Below are positions 22,215-33,734 of a stretch of DNA of 64,000 nt, one piece after another (position 1 is the first letter of the stretch; every line of letters starts with the position of its first letter). The position numbers and the translations under genes were made by a program. Origin of the DNA: Sepiola atlantica (taxonomy: Eukaryota > Mollusca > Cephalopoda > Sepiida > Sepiolidae); NCBI GenBank assembly GCA_963556195.1, contig OY744519.1:103978000-104041999 (forward strand). The letters are read 5' to 3'. Under the pieces are notes generated by a model, which worked only from the letters and a program-made list of their open reading frames with translations, was not told the origin of the DNA and did no database searches.

Positions 22215-23148
22215 GAGGGAGAAATTTTGTAAGGTTGTGTATTGAGTCTGTTGCTTTTCATTTGTGCCTTAGAAGCATTGTCCAGACAGGTTGTCTAAAA
22301 CAGATGCTGTATACTGATCATTTAGTACTTGCCTGTAAAACAATGGATGACCAACTTGTTAAGTTAAAAACCTGCAGAAATACTATGGAAAATAAAGGTC
22401 TGAAAGTGAATGTTACCAAAACTAAAGTGATGATCAGTGGTTGTAGTGTTGGAAAGTTTCACAAAAGAGGAAAGTTCCCCTTCTCAGTTTGTGGAAAGGG
22501 AGTCAGGTGCAATTCAATTTTTTATGGTACCTGTAAGCATATGATATACAGGAAGTGGTAGGTTGAGAGAGGATAATCAATTTGTATGCAAGAAGTATAG
22601 GACAATGGAGATGGATGAGAACTCAGATGTGGAGAAAGTATATCTGGATGGTGAAGCTATTAATGTTGTCGAGAAGTTTTGTTTCCTTCGTGATACATTG
22701 GAGCACAGAGTGGAGCAGGTGCTTGTGTGATTGCAAGAAATATGAGTGGATGGAGTAAGTTCAAGAAACTTCTGCCATTACTAACCAACAGCGTTACCAC
22801 TGTTAACCAGGGTAAAAGTCTATCAGGTATGTGCATGTAGTGTGATGATGTATGGAAGTGAAACCTGGCCAGTGAGGGTTGAGGACATACGTTACATGAA
22901 GAGAAATGATATGAGAATGATGCAATGGATGTGTAATGTGAGTCTTAAAGACGGGCATATTTCTGGTGATTAAATCTGGACAGTATAGGGAGATGTATGC
23001 AGAATAATAAACTTTGATAGTATGGTCACTATGAAAGAATGGATGAGAGTTCTTGGGTTAGTAGATGTAAAACAGTTGACCTGAGGGGTAAATAAAGACC
23101 TGACCAAACATAGGTTAGCTTGGAACGGATGTTAAACTGAAGATGATG
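22215..23148 (+). mobile_element. LINE family alpha, longest copy
   Basis: It begins inside the reverse transcriptase core. LYTDHLVLACKTMDD (22300-22345) corresponds to the YADDLVL catalytic motif but has lost the second Asp. Then come KGLKVNVTKTKVMISG, a damaged Cys-rich module (FSVCGKGVRCNSIF), a segment matching FCFLRDTLEH, YGSETWPVRVED (about 22850), NDMRMMQWMCNV and a 3' end at 23148 with 'ggatgttaaactga'. Stops and frameshifts occur throughout. The domain order is the same as in LINE beta at 7.9 kb, so the two are related families. Confidence 0.8.
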
Positions 23149-23316
23149 CCTACAACTCATGCTGAACACTAATTCTTCATATCCAACGTAGATAAACAAT
23201 TTCATCATTTTTGACTTCATTAAAAGAAAAATTATTTTAAAAAAAAAATACATTTAAGTAAAGATTTTTTTGTAGAACTTGGGATAAAAAATTGCATCGA
23301 TCCTCCCACCCCAGTA

Positions 23317-23317
<1 letters not shown>

Positions 23318-23375
<58 letters not shown>

Positions 23376-23388
23376 GTGTGTGTGTGTT
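23318..23388. repeat. (TA)n(TG)n microsatellite
   Basis: A TA run of about 50 bases followed by a short TG run. Confidence 0.95.
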
Positions 23389-23626
23389 ACAGAAGATCAG
23401 AACAAAATCAGTACCGTCGGTTTCAAATCTTAATAAAAGGGGACCTATAATAGGTCTCTCTACCAGACTCTTTTCAGCTTCTGTTTATGTCTGCCCTGAA
23501 AAATGGCGGCTCATGCATTATGTGACTTTCTGACGATATTTCGATTCTCTGTTTAATTTTAATTTTCATAATTTCTACCATTTCGGTATTTCTACCTGCA
23601 AAATCTGCTGATATTTTTGTTTTTTT

Positions 23627-23728
23627 CTTGATCTGTGAAATTTATGTCTATGCCATTCAAATTTCATTCTGACCTGCATGGCATTGACATTAGCATAGCA
23701 TCGACATAAATTTCACAGATCAAGAACC
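23627..23728. repeat. Short foldback with 24-base arms
   Basis: 'ttgatctgtgaaatttatgt' near 23630 is repeated in reverse complement near 23706-23726, with about 55 bases between. It could be a miniature inverted-repeat element. It stops next to a C run, where a LINE alpha tail starts. Confidence 0.6.
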
Positions 23729-23734
23729 CCCCCC

Positions 23735-23832
23735 CCCAGATAAGTTAGTTTGGAAGTCAATTTCTAAAAACCGTCCAACATGTGTCAGTATGTAAAACAG
23801 GCATTAAACCGAATATGGTGATGAGGTGTAAA
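23735..23832 (+). mobile_element. LINE alpha 3' tip
   Basis: 'agttagtttggaagtcaatt' and 'ctaaaaaccgtccaacatgt' are the last codons of LINE alpha. Then come the 3' untranslated bases and 'gtgatgagg', a remnant of the GAT tail. Confidence 0.7.
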
Positions 23833-24644
23833 TGGTATTTCAGCTGGCATTTTATATAACCTTTAAAAACTATTAATCGTAATTTTGAAGTTAGAAATGA
23901 ATGTAGAAAACTACAGACAATTCTACTAAAGGACAATTGAAATCTTGTCTTGAAAATCTTTTTTCTCATTTGTTTGTCATTAGATGTTTTTAAAAATTTT
24001 TTTATTTCTTGTTGATATTTTACGAAATCTCAAATCTAATTCTTTTTACTTTGTTGAAAAGGAAAATCGTTTTCTCCACAATAAGCAAAACTATTCATAA
24101 GAATGTGAACTTAATGCAAAAATCAAAACAAAAAAAAAGAAACAAAATAATGACTGTGACATAAAACAATTCATTTTCATTTCGATTTATCTAGAGAAGT
24201 GCGTGCGTGCATCATCTAGTCTGGCGACTCACCAACAAACTAAAGTCTGAAAGCCTTCCGTTTTCTGGCTCAACGCTTTTATATTGAAAACGCTGACAGA
24301 TGGATGAGTTCTTGAAGTAAAAGGGGGAAATTGTTGTCTCGGCCTAAGAATGGAACTGGTTTAGAGTAAGATTGTTTCTCTTTTGGCTTTGTGTCATATT
24401 GAAAGTTCTTATAATAAACTTTTTGTAACTCTTCATTGTATTGGTGACCTTTCACAAGATACTTGATGACTTATTGGTCATGAGAAAGACCCACAATGGT
24501 TTCTTTACAAGTTTTTAACTTATCAGGGATGTATCTGTAGCGTGGATCCTGGATTGGATAGGGTATATATGATCTTTGTGTCTTACAAATATACCAAGAC
24601 CCACACTGTCAGTTAAAATATTGTAAATATTAAAAATTGACCAA

Positions 24645-25430
24645 AACATGAATGTTGAATGAAAGAGATAAAACATGATTAACAAACACAACATATTTAT
24701 ATTTGTACAAATTTACAGATGTCGGCTTGTCTTTGGCTTTACTTGAAATTCTGATCCTTTTATGCTGGTGACTGGATCAAAGAGTGAATTTACTTTTGGG
24801 CACCAAAATTGATTTCAATGAATGTAGAATGAAGGAGATAAAAAATGGTTAACAAACACAACATATTTATATATGTACAAATTTACAGATCATTTTCATT
24901 CATTCATTTCGTATGAATCAAATGATTCTATTGGCTTCCCCGTGATCTTTTTAGCTAGAATTCTTTATAGAAAGACATTGAGTACTTACGCGAGAGACCA
25001 CATGAAGGTTACCAACATCCTAAGTGAAAGTGTTTCTGTGGAACAAACTGAATTCCCTACAAATGATTGAAAGATATTTTATGTGAATAAATTGTACTTT
25101 TGAAAAACTTAAATGTTCTTGTGTGTATGTCTATATTTGTTTTTATTAGTGTGAATATTCATGTGAGTTCAGGAAGCAGTGTAGGCGTGCATATGTGGCC
25201 TTTGTCTGTATGTGAAGATGTGTGTGAATAAGTCGAGAATAACCATTTGCTCTCCCCTTGCCATATAGGGTGTAATAGAGTATGTCGTTTTGTCTCTGGC
25301 TTTATTGTCTTGTTCTTTTGGGAATGTTGAAATTCTGATCTTTTTATGCTGGTAACCGGATCAAAGAGTGAATTTACTTTTTTGGTGCCAAAAATGATTT
25401 CAATCACGAATGAATGATTTTCACATGCGG
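24645..25430 (+). repeat. LTR-retrotransposon-like direct repeats
   Basis: Two overlapping sets of direct repeats occur. 'aacaaacacaacatatttat' plus 'gtacaaatttacagat' lies at 24681-24720 and 24851-24890. 'gaaattctgatc-ttttatg', 'ctggt-ac-ggatcaaagag' and 'tgaatttactttt' lie at 24748-24797 and 25329-25381. In the second set the repeat is followed by a G-CACC or GGTGCC motif, as might be expected at an LTR edge next to a primer-binding site. A 65-codon frame lies between them (24873-25070) and I cannot assign it. Best guess is a decayed LTR element. Confidence 0.4.
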
Positions 25431-26109
25431 ATGTAATCGTATACACATAACATAGCCCTTTTTTTTTTTGTCAAAATCTCATTAGGTGCCTGAAATTAGC
25501 AATACCCATCGACCATAAAACGGTTAGGATAATCAAATTTCAAGGTAGTTCTACTAAAATAGTCATATTTTAATAACCAAAGCACTTTAAGTTGTCAAAA
25601 TACCACCATTTTGTTCAGAAATGAATATCCTTTCATATGCATTAATAAATAATAATCTACATTATATATTTGTAGAGTTTTCAGCAAATAAAGTCATAAA
25701 AATGTTAACACCGTTTTCGACCATTTATGTCACTTTTTTTTAACCCCCCTTCTTTTAAAGATACCATTCGGCTTTAAGGAATTTCGTCATGAAATTTGGA
25801 AAACAACCAGGAAAAATATCAATTTCAATTATTGTCTGTGTACGAAATTAATTGATCCATTATTTTCTTGTAATCTTAAAAATAAACATCCAACATGACG
25901 TGTATCGATCATTTAAAAAAATATATTTTTCATACCCTAACTAGTAAATAAATCAATCTTTTATCATTTTTTATGCATTAAAATTATAATTGTATGTTGT
26001 TTTGTCTTTCGGTAGTAGTAATTTTGGATTACTCTATCCGAAAAAATATTGTCCTCTTTTGAGTGAAAGTCAACAATGGCTGCTAGTATGCTGATATAGC
26101 AATCAATCA

Positions 26110-26900
26110 TCATCAGCAGCAGCTAGTTATAAACAGTTAGCATCTTAAAAATCTGCTTATGGAGTTTTGAAAAAAAAACAAAAAACTTTTTGTGCTTAAA
26201 AAAGTTAATGTTGTTTGTGGTTCTTTTATAAAAAAATCTTCAAGAAATACTGGTTTTCAAATATACTCAACTTTCGAACTTCTAGTAGTAATGACTTTCT
26301 AGTCGCCAATTAAAAAAAAAAGATTCTACTTTTAATTGCCCCTAGCCCTACCACTAACCCAAAGTCCGAGTCGCAAGCCCCTCCTTCCTTCCTCCTACAA
26401 ATACCCTCTTAAAACTACACATAATCGTCTAAAAAAAAAAAGAAGAAAAACGAGACCCCCCCCCCCCCCCCCCCAAAAAAAAAAAAACAAGAAAACTGCA
26501 CAGGATTTTTCTCTGATAGAAAAATTGATTTACTGTCCTAAAACGCTAAAATGGCCCTGAAATGGGGGATTATTTTACATTAAATTTATGTGTGAAACTA
26601 ATCCCCACTCAAATTCTAAAATAATTGTCTGTTTCTTTCTTTCTGACAAGTCTTTCAGGGTGTTCACACGTAATTGCCTAAAAAAAAAGGTAGAATCTCA
26701 TATTTTGGAGAGGCAAGGAGGCGATTTAGCAGGTGTCAATCTACAATAATACCTAAGAAATCTTGCAATATATTCATTTGTATTAGATTTCAATTAAATT
26801 TAAAAAGATTCTTTCTTAGATTATCAAGCTCTTTCTATATATGCCATTATTGAGATATTTTAAGCAATTAAAATTTTTTCATGTGCATGAAATGAGGCAG
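26110..26900. repeat. Duplicated block D, copy A (contains partial FB element)
   Basis: This block matches 32005-33720. The left part (26125-26330, with 'aagaaatactggttttcaaa' and 'tatactcaa-tttcgaactt') matches 32015-32215. The middle matches the second FB unit at 32940-33225. The right part (26805-26890, 'gattctttcttaga-tatca' and 'agatattttaagcaatt') matches 33635-33720. Copy A lacks the first FB unit present in copy B. The Lys-rich 74-codon frame at 26336-26560 is an artefact of A and C runs. Confidence 0.7.
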
Positions 26901-27067
26901 TTGCCAGTGTGATTTGTGAGATATCGGATGAATATAAAAATGAATTAAATAAAAACGCTTCTGTATCAATCAACCACTAATAATATTTATTATATATTTA
27001 TAACCAAAGAAGAATTACTTATTAATCGGAACATAATATTTGTAGTCTCTTTGCGACATGTCCAATT

Positions 27068-27071
27068 TAAA

Positions 27072-27104
<33 letters not shown>

Positions 27105-27105
27105 A
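27068..27105. repeat. (TA)n(TG)n microsatellite
   Basis: TA run followed by a short TG run. Confidence 0.85.
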
Positions 27106-27225
27106 ATTTGAATAAAAAATCTCGTTAGGATAGCTCTAAATTCGTTTAGATAGTTCTAAAACTATCTAAACCAATTTTATTCCACTTGCACAAAAGAACT
27201 TCTATAATAATGGCTATTTAAAAAT

Positions 27226-27665
27226 GTCAACATTAATGTTGGGACAATTAATCGGAATCGAAAAAATCAGAACTTTTGGGGGTATCGGAATTGGAAAAAT
27301 TTGTGTCTATTTTCCGATGCCAAAATGATTATTTTGTTTCTTTTTTTGTTTCTTTGTTTTTGATTAAAACAAAATTTTTCATTGCTGGTACTAATGATAA
27401 GTATTTATTGATTTTAAAGTACCAGTTAAACTTAAATCTATAGATCCTCCTTCCCACAAGTGTATTTTTACATTTGCAAAAAATATATGCACATATTACA
27501 TGGGTTTTTAAGGTAATTTGAAAATTTAAAAACAACAACAACAACAACTCTATAGCTAAATATTTAGAGATTACAAAAGAATTGGAATCAAGAATTTAGA
27601 ATGGAATCGGGAATTTAGAACGGAATTGGAAATTATATTGGAATCGTCCCATCACTAGTCAACAT
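27226..27665. mobile_element. hAT-type MITE with 8-bp target duplication, copy 1
   Basis: The element spans 27234-27657. Its ends, TAATGTTGGGACAATTA on the left and the complement of TAGTGATGGGACGATTC on the right, are imperfect terminal inverted repeats. The perfect 8-base duplication GTCAACAT flanks it at 27226-27233 and 27658-27665. An 8-bp duplication with TGGGA-type ends is the hallmark of hAT elements. At 424 bp with no transposase it is non-autonomous. Near each end it carries degenerate repeats of a GGAATCG motif. The relative at 38881-39339 is in the opposite orientation. Confidence 0.85.
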
Positions 27666-28172
27666 GTCTATATTTTGGCTGTAATTCCTTTAAAGAAGAA
27701 CCATTTTCTAATGGGATTACTTCTTAAATGCTGATGACTTTTGTTTCTTGTTTTTGCTCATATCAGACAGAGAAGCAACGTTTGTGTGTAATTGTATAGG
27801 CAATTTCTGAAGGCTTCCATTCTTTTTCTGTTTTTGCCTTTTGCTGGTCTATTTAATAAAGACTTTCAGAATGTGCATTAAAATTCATTTTTTAGGAACT
27901 TTTTACTTCTGTAACTCGATTTAAGTGCCATTTTAAATCTATAAATTATATATATATAATATTTTTAAAAATTGAGGAAGCAAAATTGATTAACGGCTCC
28001 AATTCACAGGATAAGAGAATATATTTCATTTTGGAATACCAAATTGTTTTGTGCTCTACGACACTTACCAATGATTCCCTAACTCTGTCTTCGAACTGAA
28101 ATTTTACTTTTAAGGAGTCATTGATAAGTGCCATCGAGCATGACCCCATTTAGTATGACGTATTCTATATTT

Positions 28173-28196
28173 AATATATATATATATATATATATC
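28173..28196. repeat. (TA)n microsatellite
   Basis: Pure TA run. Confidence 0.9.
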
Positions 28197-28199
28197 ACA

Positions 28200-28960
28200 T
28201 TTCCTAACTATTACAAGAATGTCCACATGTATGCTTAATTTTTATATTTTTGAAATACTATCTCCATCTCTTTCACATACTTTTACAAATGAAGGCAAAA
28301 TATATAAACAGAAATGAAAACCACAAAAAAGTATATTCTTGATAAATTACTGTGTTTGTCCTCCGACATGATCTTCTGAAGCTGTTTTATTTTCTGCTAT
28401 AAAATATTGCCTCAGTTCAGCTTTTGCTCAGTGCTAAAACATTCGTTTTGCATGCTATGACGACTAACAATAGTTTTAGAGATTTTTTGTTCTGAAAGTT
28501 TGTTGGAAATTTAGGTGGAATCTGTTTAAGCAAACACATCTTTGCTTTTTGTTGCTGCTGCTGCCACCATGTCAGTTTTGGTGTGGCTCGTAGTGATGTG
28601 GTATGCCTGCAGCGTCTTCTATTGTCATTGGTATTTTTGTAGCGCTTCACTTCATCTCACCAAACTTAGATAAACTGTTTTTACTTGACTTCTGTAAATA
28701 ATGGCTGGAACCAAGGTGTTGGACGGCTTGCGTGTTGATGGTGGTGGCGGTAACCCAGCAGAATCAACTTGGATACCATCTTCATAATGGCACATGAGCA
28801 GACTTGAAAATTTGATTGGAGACACTCGAGTTGTCATTTCGTGTTTATGTGTGTGCTTTTAATTATTTCATGAGATTAGCTTCTTGTTATTTATGTATGT
28901 AAATTGTCAGACTTGCACATACTCCTACACTCAAAAATCTTCAGTCATTTCAATATTAAC
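28200..28960. other. Unclassified stretch
   Basis: Two minus-strand frames (28417-28650 and 28652-28837) lack recognisable motifs and include a short Gln run from CTG repeats. I do not call them genes. Confidence 0.4.
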
Positions 28961-28974
28961 CAAGTCTTCATAGG

Positions 28975-29645
28975 TATATATATTTCAATGTACAGGATAA
29001 TCTCCTCAATTATGAATTTTAGAATATATATATTCTAGCACCCAACATGGTGACACATTATTTTTTTGTGTGTAAATTTTAGCATTTAAGGACTGCATAT
29101 ATATAAAGTTAAGTAATATATTTTATTGTACAGGATAAACTCCTAAACTAATTAACTGATCATTATGAATTTTGGAATATATATTCTCAGCAACACGATG
29201 AGTAACATAGGCATATTATTTTTTTTGTAAACTTTACCATTTAGGGGGTGTTCCGAACCAAACTTGCACTCTCCCCTCTAAAACTTTTGAAATAAGTTCG
29301 ATACAAAATATTTTATAGAGTAAAAAATTGCTCTATATCAGAATTTGAGTTATATTAATACATTTTTAAAAGGATCAGTGCACATCAATAATATGTATGT
29401 GCTTGGTAAAATCCTAGACTATTTAATTTATCATTATGAATTATAAAATATGTATTCTAGGAAACAGGGTGAGTAATATGGGCACATTATTATTTTTTTT
29501 TTTTTGTAAACTTTACCCTTTAGGGTAGTGCCACTGAAACTGTACTATACCCCACTCCACCCAAAGGGGGAAAAAAACGTTAAAATTTAAAACTAATGCT
29601 ATATTTATTGCTTATACCCGTCCTGGGATGGGTATTCTACTAATA
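28975..29645 (+). mobile_element. Non-autonomous Helitron with internal repeats (plus strand)
   Basis: The 3' end reads 'atacccgtcctgggatgggt', then 'attctacta', then T. ATACCC(G/A)TCC pairs with GGATGGGTAT as a hairpin followed by a CTAA end before a T, the Helitron 3' rule with CTRR. The interior holds three imperfect tandem units (about 28990-29095, 29110-29260 and 29395-29530), each with 'taattatgaattttggaata'-like, 'tattctagcaac-gggtgag'-like and 'cacattatttttttgtaaa'-like stretches. The same family occurs on the minus strand at 50012-50450 and, with a variant end, at 56540-57112. Confidence 0.65.
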
Positions 29646-29689
29646 TTACGGCAGTTTTACGGTAGAGCCAATCATCAGAAGTGTATGAT

Positions 29690-29990
29690 TATCCCATGTC
29701 TTTATACATTTGAAAGCAATTTATAAATATTTATGGGATTATAAACCTGTAGTAAACAAACTAAATCCCAGGACTGCTCTCCTGCTGATTACAAACATGG
29801 TTGTTATCAAATCCAATGTCAATAAATTCTTACCATAAACCACCCCATAAGTAATCAAAAGCAGTTCATACCATTCATAAATGTTAGTACTCCTATAGTG
29901 TTCCTCATCTCTTGGCTGATAACCATTCCATTTCATTAATCTAGCTCTTGGCCTTGATAAGCAGTGATCCAATAGTAAAAAAAAGTGTTA
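29690..29990 (+). mobile_element. Jockey-like LINE 3' tip
   Basis: 'acaaacatggttgttatcaa' and 'tccaatgtcaataaattctt' encode the final VVIKSNVNKFL segment, the last codons of the Jockey-like family. They are followed by a 3' untranslated region with 'ttcataccatt' and 'ccttgataagc-gtgatcca', as at 54645-54815. No polymerase sequence remains. Confidence 0.65.
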
Positions 29991-30101
29991 CATCCCTTGT
30001 AATTATTTATTTTATAAATCTTTATCTAAAAGCATAACAAGTTAGTGCAAGATCTGTCTTAATTCGGCTTTGTTCAGATTTTAAGAAATTGATTTTTCAT
30101 G

Positions 30102-30103
30102 TT

Positions 30104-30137
<34 letters not shown>

Positions 30138-30140
30138 GTT
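30102..30140. repeat. (CA)n(TA)n microsatellite
   Basis: CA run followed by TA. Confidence 0.9.
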
Positions 30141-30556
30141 ATGATAAATATTTTTAAAATTCTTATTCACATACGCATGTGTTTTATCCTTTTTCGGGAA
30201 TCATCAGTGTGGAAGGTTGACAGTTGCATGATTTGAAACCCGGACCCAAGTCAGCTTTAACTTACAAGTCTAAACCTCTACCAATACAGCTAACACAGCA
30301 GCTATGTTTAAAGGGGAGAATTTAAGTATATTTATGCTAATGCAAGCAGACATATTTTAGTAGGCTGTCATAACAGTGTTTAACAATCAAGTCGGATGGA
30401 ACTTCACATTACATATTTAATTGGCAGCCTAATTTTAATTTTCTTAAAATGACTATCCTATGTTAAAGGATATAAACAATATTATGATGAATATTTTTCA
30501 AATTCTTATCCACATATGTTTCATCCCTTTTCGGGAATCATCAGTGTGGATGATGA

Positions 30557-30557
<1 letters not shown>
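30136..30557. repeat. Pair of direct repeats around a tRNA-like segment
   Basis: About 80 bases at 30136-30215 ('atgataaatatttttaaaat', 'tcttattcacata', 'ttttcgggaatcatcagtgt') recur at 30480-30557. Between them lies a tRNA-like SINE head on the minus strand (30225-30312) and AT-rich sequence. The 77-80-base repeats are too long for a target duplication, so a tandem duplication of a repeat unit is more likely. Confidence 0.5.
30225..30312 (-). mobile_element. tRNA-like SINE head
   Basis: On the minus strand, 'tgttagctgtattggtagag' resembles box A and 'gacttgggtccgggtttcaa' resembles box B, about 45 bases apart, as in a tRNA-derived Pol III promoter. The acceptor stem does not pair, so it is not a functional tRNA gene. 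Confidence 0.45.

Positions 30558-30559
<2 letters not shown>

Positions 30560-30597
<38 letters not shown>
30560..30597. repeat. (TA)n(TG)n microsatellite
   Basis: TA run followed by a short TG run. Confidence 0.9.
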
Positions 30598-30598
<1 letters not shown>

Positions 30599-30802
30599 GA
30601 AAAAATAATTTGGATTAAGTGGAAAAAGTGAATAACTGCACAAATACCATGAAATCAAACTTCAGTACATAGCTGATATTTAGTTTTTATTCATCAAAAG
30701 AATGTGATTCGATTTTAATTACAGTTAGATTTTCCTTCTACATGCCACCAAACTTTAATCGATTTGAAATGTAAGTACAAGATTATCCTAATAATGCTTA
30801 TA

Positions 30803-30972
30803 TTCTAGGTCTCTTTTCAGTCTTAATAGACAATAGATATTCCTTGTAGGGGTGTCTGTGCAGGAGTCTATCTTTAAGCAAGGGTTGTACAACCCCTAAC
30901 CACACCTCTCCTGAACCGACATTGTTTAAGTCCACACATATATCTCATACGACTGAAAACAATGTTATTTTG
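30803..30972 (-). mobile_element. 5S-SINE family body, copy 2 (no 5S head)
   Basis: This matches 48320-48485 on the same strand: 'tcagtctt-a-agacaat-ga', 'caag-gttgt-caa', 'ctcctgaa-cgacattg' and 'gaaaacaatg'. The 5S-like part seen at 48501-48615 is missing on the right, so this copy is 5'-truncated. Confidence 0.65.
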
Positions 30973-31187
30973 GAGATTTTTTTAAAGACTATTTGCACTA
31001 CCAAGGTTTGAGAGTCTAGTCCACCCTTCTATTTAATCCATAGCTGGAGAGAGAATATATATAGATTCATACCTTTCCCAAGAGTATTAGTGCAAGTGAT
31101 GCCTCAACAGAACTCATACCCAGCACACCAAGCCCACAGTCTATGTCTGTAAACACTACAACATCCTGTAGCGACCAAGTTTACCTT

Positions 31188-31424
31188 TCAGTGCTCAAAA
31201 TCGTTTATGTTGTTGCGGTCTGTACAGTTATGTTTGTTTACTTTTTGGATCAGACGCCATCTTCGAAAAAGATAACAGCAGCAGCAGCAGTTTCTTAACC
31301 TCTTGCATGCTACATAAGACGGAAAACTACTGACTGCTGCCTGTGATTGCCGTTGCGATGCTCTTATTAACTCTTCATCTGGCAATAGAAAAATTCTTGA
31401 AGAAATATCACTACAGAGTTTCAC
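31188..31424 (-). other. Open frame of unknown meaning
   Basis: A 78-codon minus-strand frame with a Cys run produced by CAG/CTG repeats at 31270-31290. I recognise no domain, and the triplet repeat explains its openness. Probably not a gene. Confidence 0.2.
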
Positions 31425-31625
31425 CTGTATCTTCTATCTTTTTGGATGGAAGGATTAAAAATATAATTTGTTGAGATAGCAAATTATATTACTTATACAG
31501 TCCAGCAACTTCTGGACTGGATTGGGTGACGAATGATTCTCACAGAAATTATTTGTCGTAATCAATACATTCAGTAAAACCAGCGACTGTCATGGCACAC
31601 TCTCTCCATGTATTTGCTTTTTGCC

Positions 31626-31965
31626 CCACCCCATAGACCGGTATTGTCTGGGTCTTCGGGTCTTGATTTATGCTGGTCTATCAGTCTTATCTGTCCTGTG
31701 CAGTTCTAGGAGGCTTTGCTCACCCTTTGAGAAGGGGTTAGTTTACTGCTAATCGCCTGAGGCGCCCCTACCGGGGAATGCCAACGGGGCTGCACAGACA
31801 ATTTTTAAATGACCAGAGTGCTCAAATTCTCGAGCGCTGGTTTTTCAAATCCCACTTTCCCGACCTTGTGTCACATCTTACCTTGTGGGAGGAAGATAAA
31901 TAAAAAAGCGATTCAGTTAGACCCCTACACCTGACTGGGTGGACCAGTCGTTGAGCCAGGAAGCA
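31626..31965 (+). mobile_element. U2-SINE family body, copy 1 (headless)
   Basis: This copy runs 'ccccatagaccggtattgtc', 'cttgatttatgctggtctat', 'tgtcctgtgcagttctagga', 'taccggggaatgccaacggg', 'cagagtgctc', 'cccactttcccgaccttgtg' and 'gataaataaa'. The same order appears at 44637-44945, 44946-45062 and 53190-53509. In the last of these, 45 bases of U2 snRNA come first. The U2 part is missing here. It ends with an ACAACAACAA tail after 'gaagcagacag'. Confidence 0.75.
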
Positions 31966-32004
31966 GACAGCAACAACAATCAAACAGCCCTTTCCAGGGC
32001 TAAT

Positions 32005-33720
32005 ACAAACTAATTATAAACAGTTAGCTTCGTAAAATTCGTTTACAGAGTTTTGAAGAAAAAAAGAAAGACAAAAATACTTTTTTGGGCTTAAAAAAGT
32101 TAATGCTGTCTGTATTTAAAAAAAAAATACTTCAAGAAATACTGGTTTTCAAATATACTCAATTTTCGAACTTTAATTCTAGTAATAATAATTTTCTAAT
32201 TGCCAATTAAAAAAAAAAAAATAAGATTCTACTCTTTTAGGCGATTACGTGTGAACACCCTAAAAGTCTTGGCAGAAAAAAGACAAAAAAATTTAGAGTT
32301 GGGGATCAGTTTCACATATAATTTTAACGTAAAATGATCTCCATTTCTCGGTCATTCTTGCCTTTTAGTGCAATTTAAAAAATATTTTTTCAAGCTGACA
32401 ACATGATATAAAATGAATAATTACTCTACCACTAACTCTAGGTTCGAGTGACAAGCTTATCCCCTAAAAATGCTTTCTCTTGAACGTGTCGTACCATTAA
32501 CCTTACATCTGAGTGGCAAGCCACTCCATAAAAAAAACTCCCTTAACTGTGGCCTACGTAATATAGTAAACTAGTTTACTATTATGATGGCTACGCCTTA
32601 ACCCTAAGTTTGAATGGCAACCTCCATCCAAAACAAAAACCCTTCATTAATCTTATCACTAACCTTAAGTCCGCATGGCAAGACCCCATCCTACAAAAAG
32701 CCCATTAAAACCATACATAATCGTCTAAAAAAAAAAGAAAAAAAAGCAGACCCCACTAAAGAAAAACGCACAGGATTTATTACTCATAGAAAAAGAAATG
32801 GTTAAAAACGCTAAAATGGCCCGGAAATGGTGAATTATTTTACATTAAATTTATGGGAAACTAATCCCCCACTTTAAATTCTAAAATAATTGTTTTTTTT
32901 TCTTTCTGACAAGTTTTCAGGGTGTTCACACATTATTTCCCCTAGTCCTACCACTAACCTATAGTCCGAGTAGCAAGCCCCTGCCCTCCTCACACAAAGA
33001 CCTTCTTAAAATTGCACATAACTGTTTTTAAAAAATGAGCCCCTCTCCCCCTCCCCCCAAAAAAAAAGAAAAAGAAAAAAAATTGTTAATGCCCTAAAAA
33101 ATGGAAATGGGAGATTATTTTACATTAAATTTATATATTAAACTAATTCCCACTCAAATTCTAAAATAATTGTCTTAGTTTCTTTCTTTCTGACAAGTTT
33201 TTAAGGGTGTTAATCTACAATAATACCAAAGAAATCTTGCAATATAGTCATTTTTAAACAGTCCTTGTATTAGATTCTAGTTTCTCATACATAAAATTAC
33301 CTTGAGTTCTCTAACTTCTTTTTTTTTTAATGGATACATGGTATTTTTAAGGTATTGCAGCATATTTATGTGCATTTACTACAGGTTACTTGGAAAACAT
33401 TAATTTCTCGAGATTTTCAGTGACATATTCTGATTTCTTGTACAAAAATACACTTATATGGTAAATTTCATTGCTTAATCTTGTGTTTTAACAAAGATAT
33501 ACCATTTTTACTGAAAAATTAGTGTAAAAAATGTTGCCGAAACACATATGGTCTTAAAAAGGGAGAAAATATTCAATCGTGTGAGGCACAAAAATAGTCA
33601 TAACTTCCTTATTTTTAGTCAGATTTAAAAAATTAAAAAAGATTCTTTCTTAGATCATCAAGCTCTTTCTATATATGCCACTAATGAGATATTTTAAGCA
33701 ATTTAAATTTTTTCATGTGT
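32005..33720. repeat. Duplicated block D, copy B (contains two FB units)
   Basis: This is the homologue of 26110-26900 with an extra FB element. FB unit 1 (32225-32935) begins 'gattctactcttttaggcga' and ends at 'cagggtgttcacac'. FB unit 2 continues to 33225 ('gggtgttaatctacaataat'). The flank from 33600 matches copy A again. Either copy A has lost a unit or copy B has gained one. Confidence 0.7.
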
Positions 33721-33734
33721 ATTTCTACTTTCAT

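Noticed and set aside
24873..25070. 65-codon frame between LTR-like repeats, possibly a pol end
   Set aside because: No motif that I can recognise and too short to support.
26336..26560. Lys-rich and Pro-rich 74-codon frame
   Set aside because: Made of A and C runs inside an FB element and not kept in the paralogous block.
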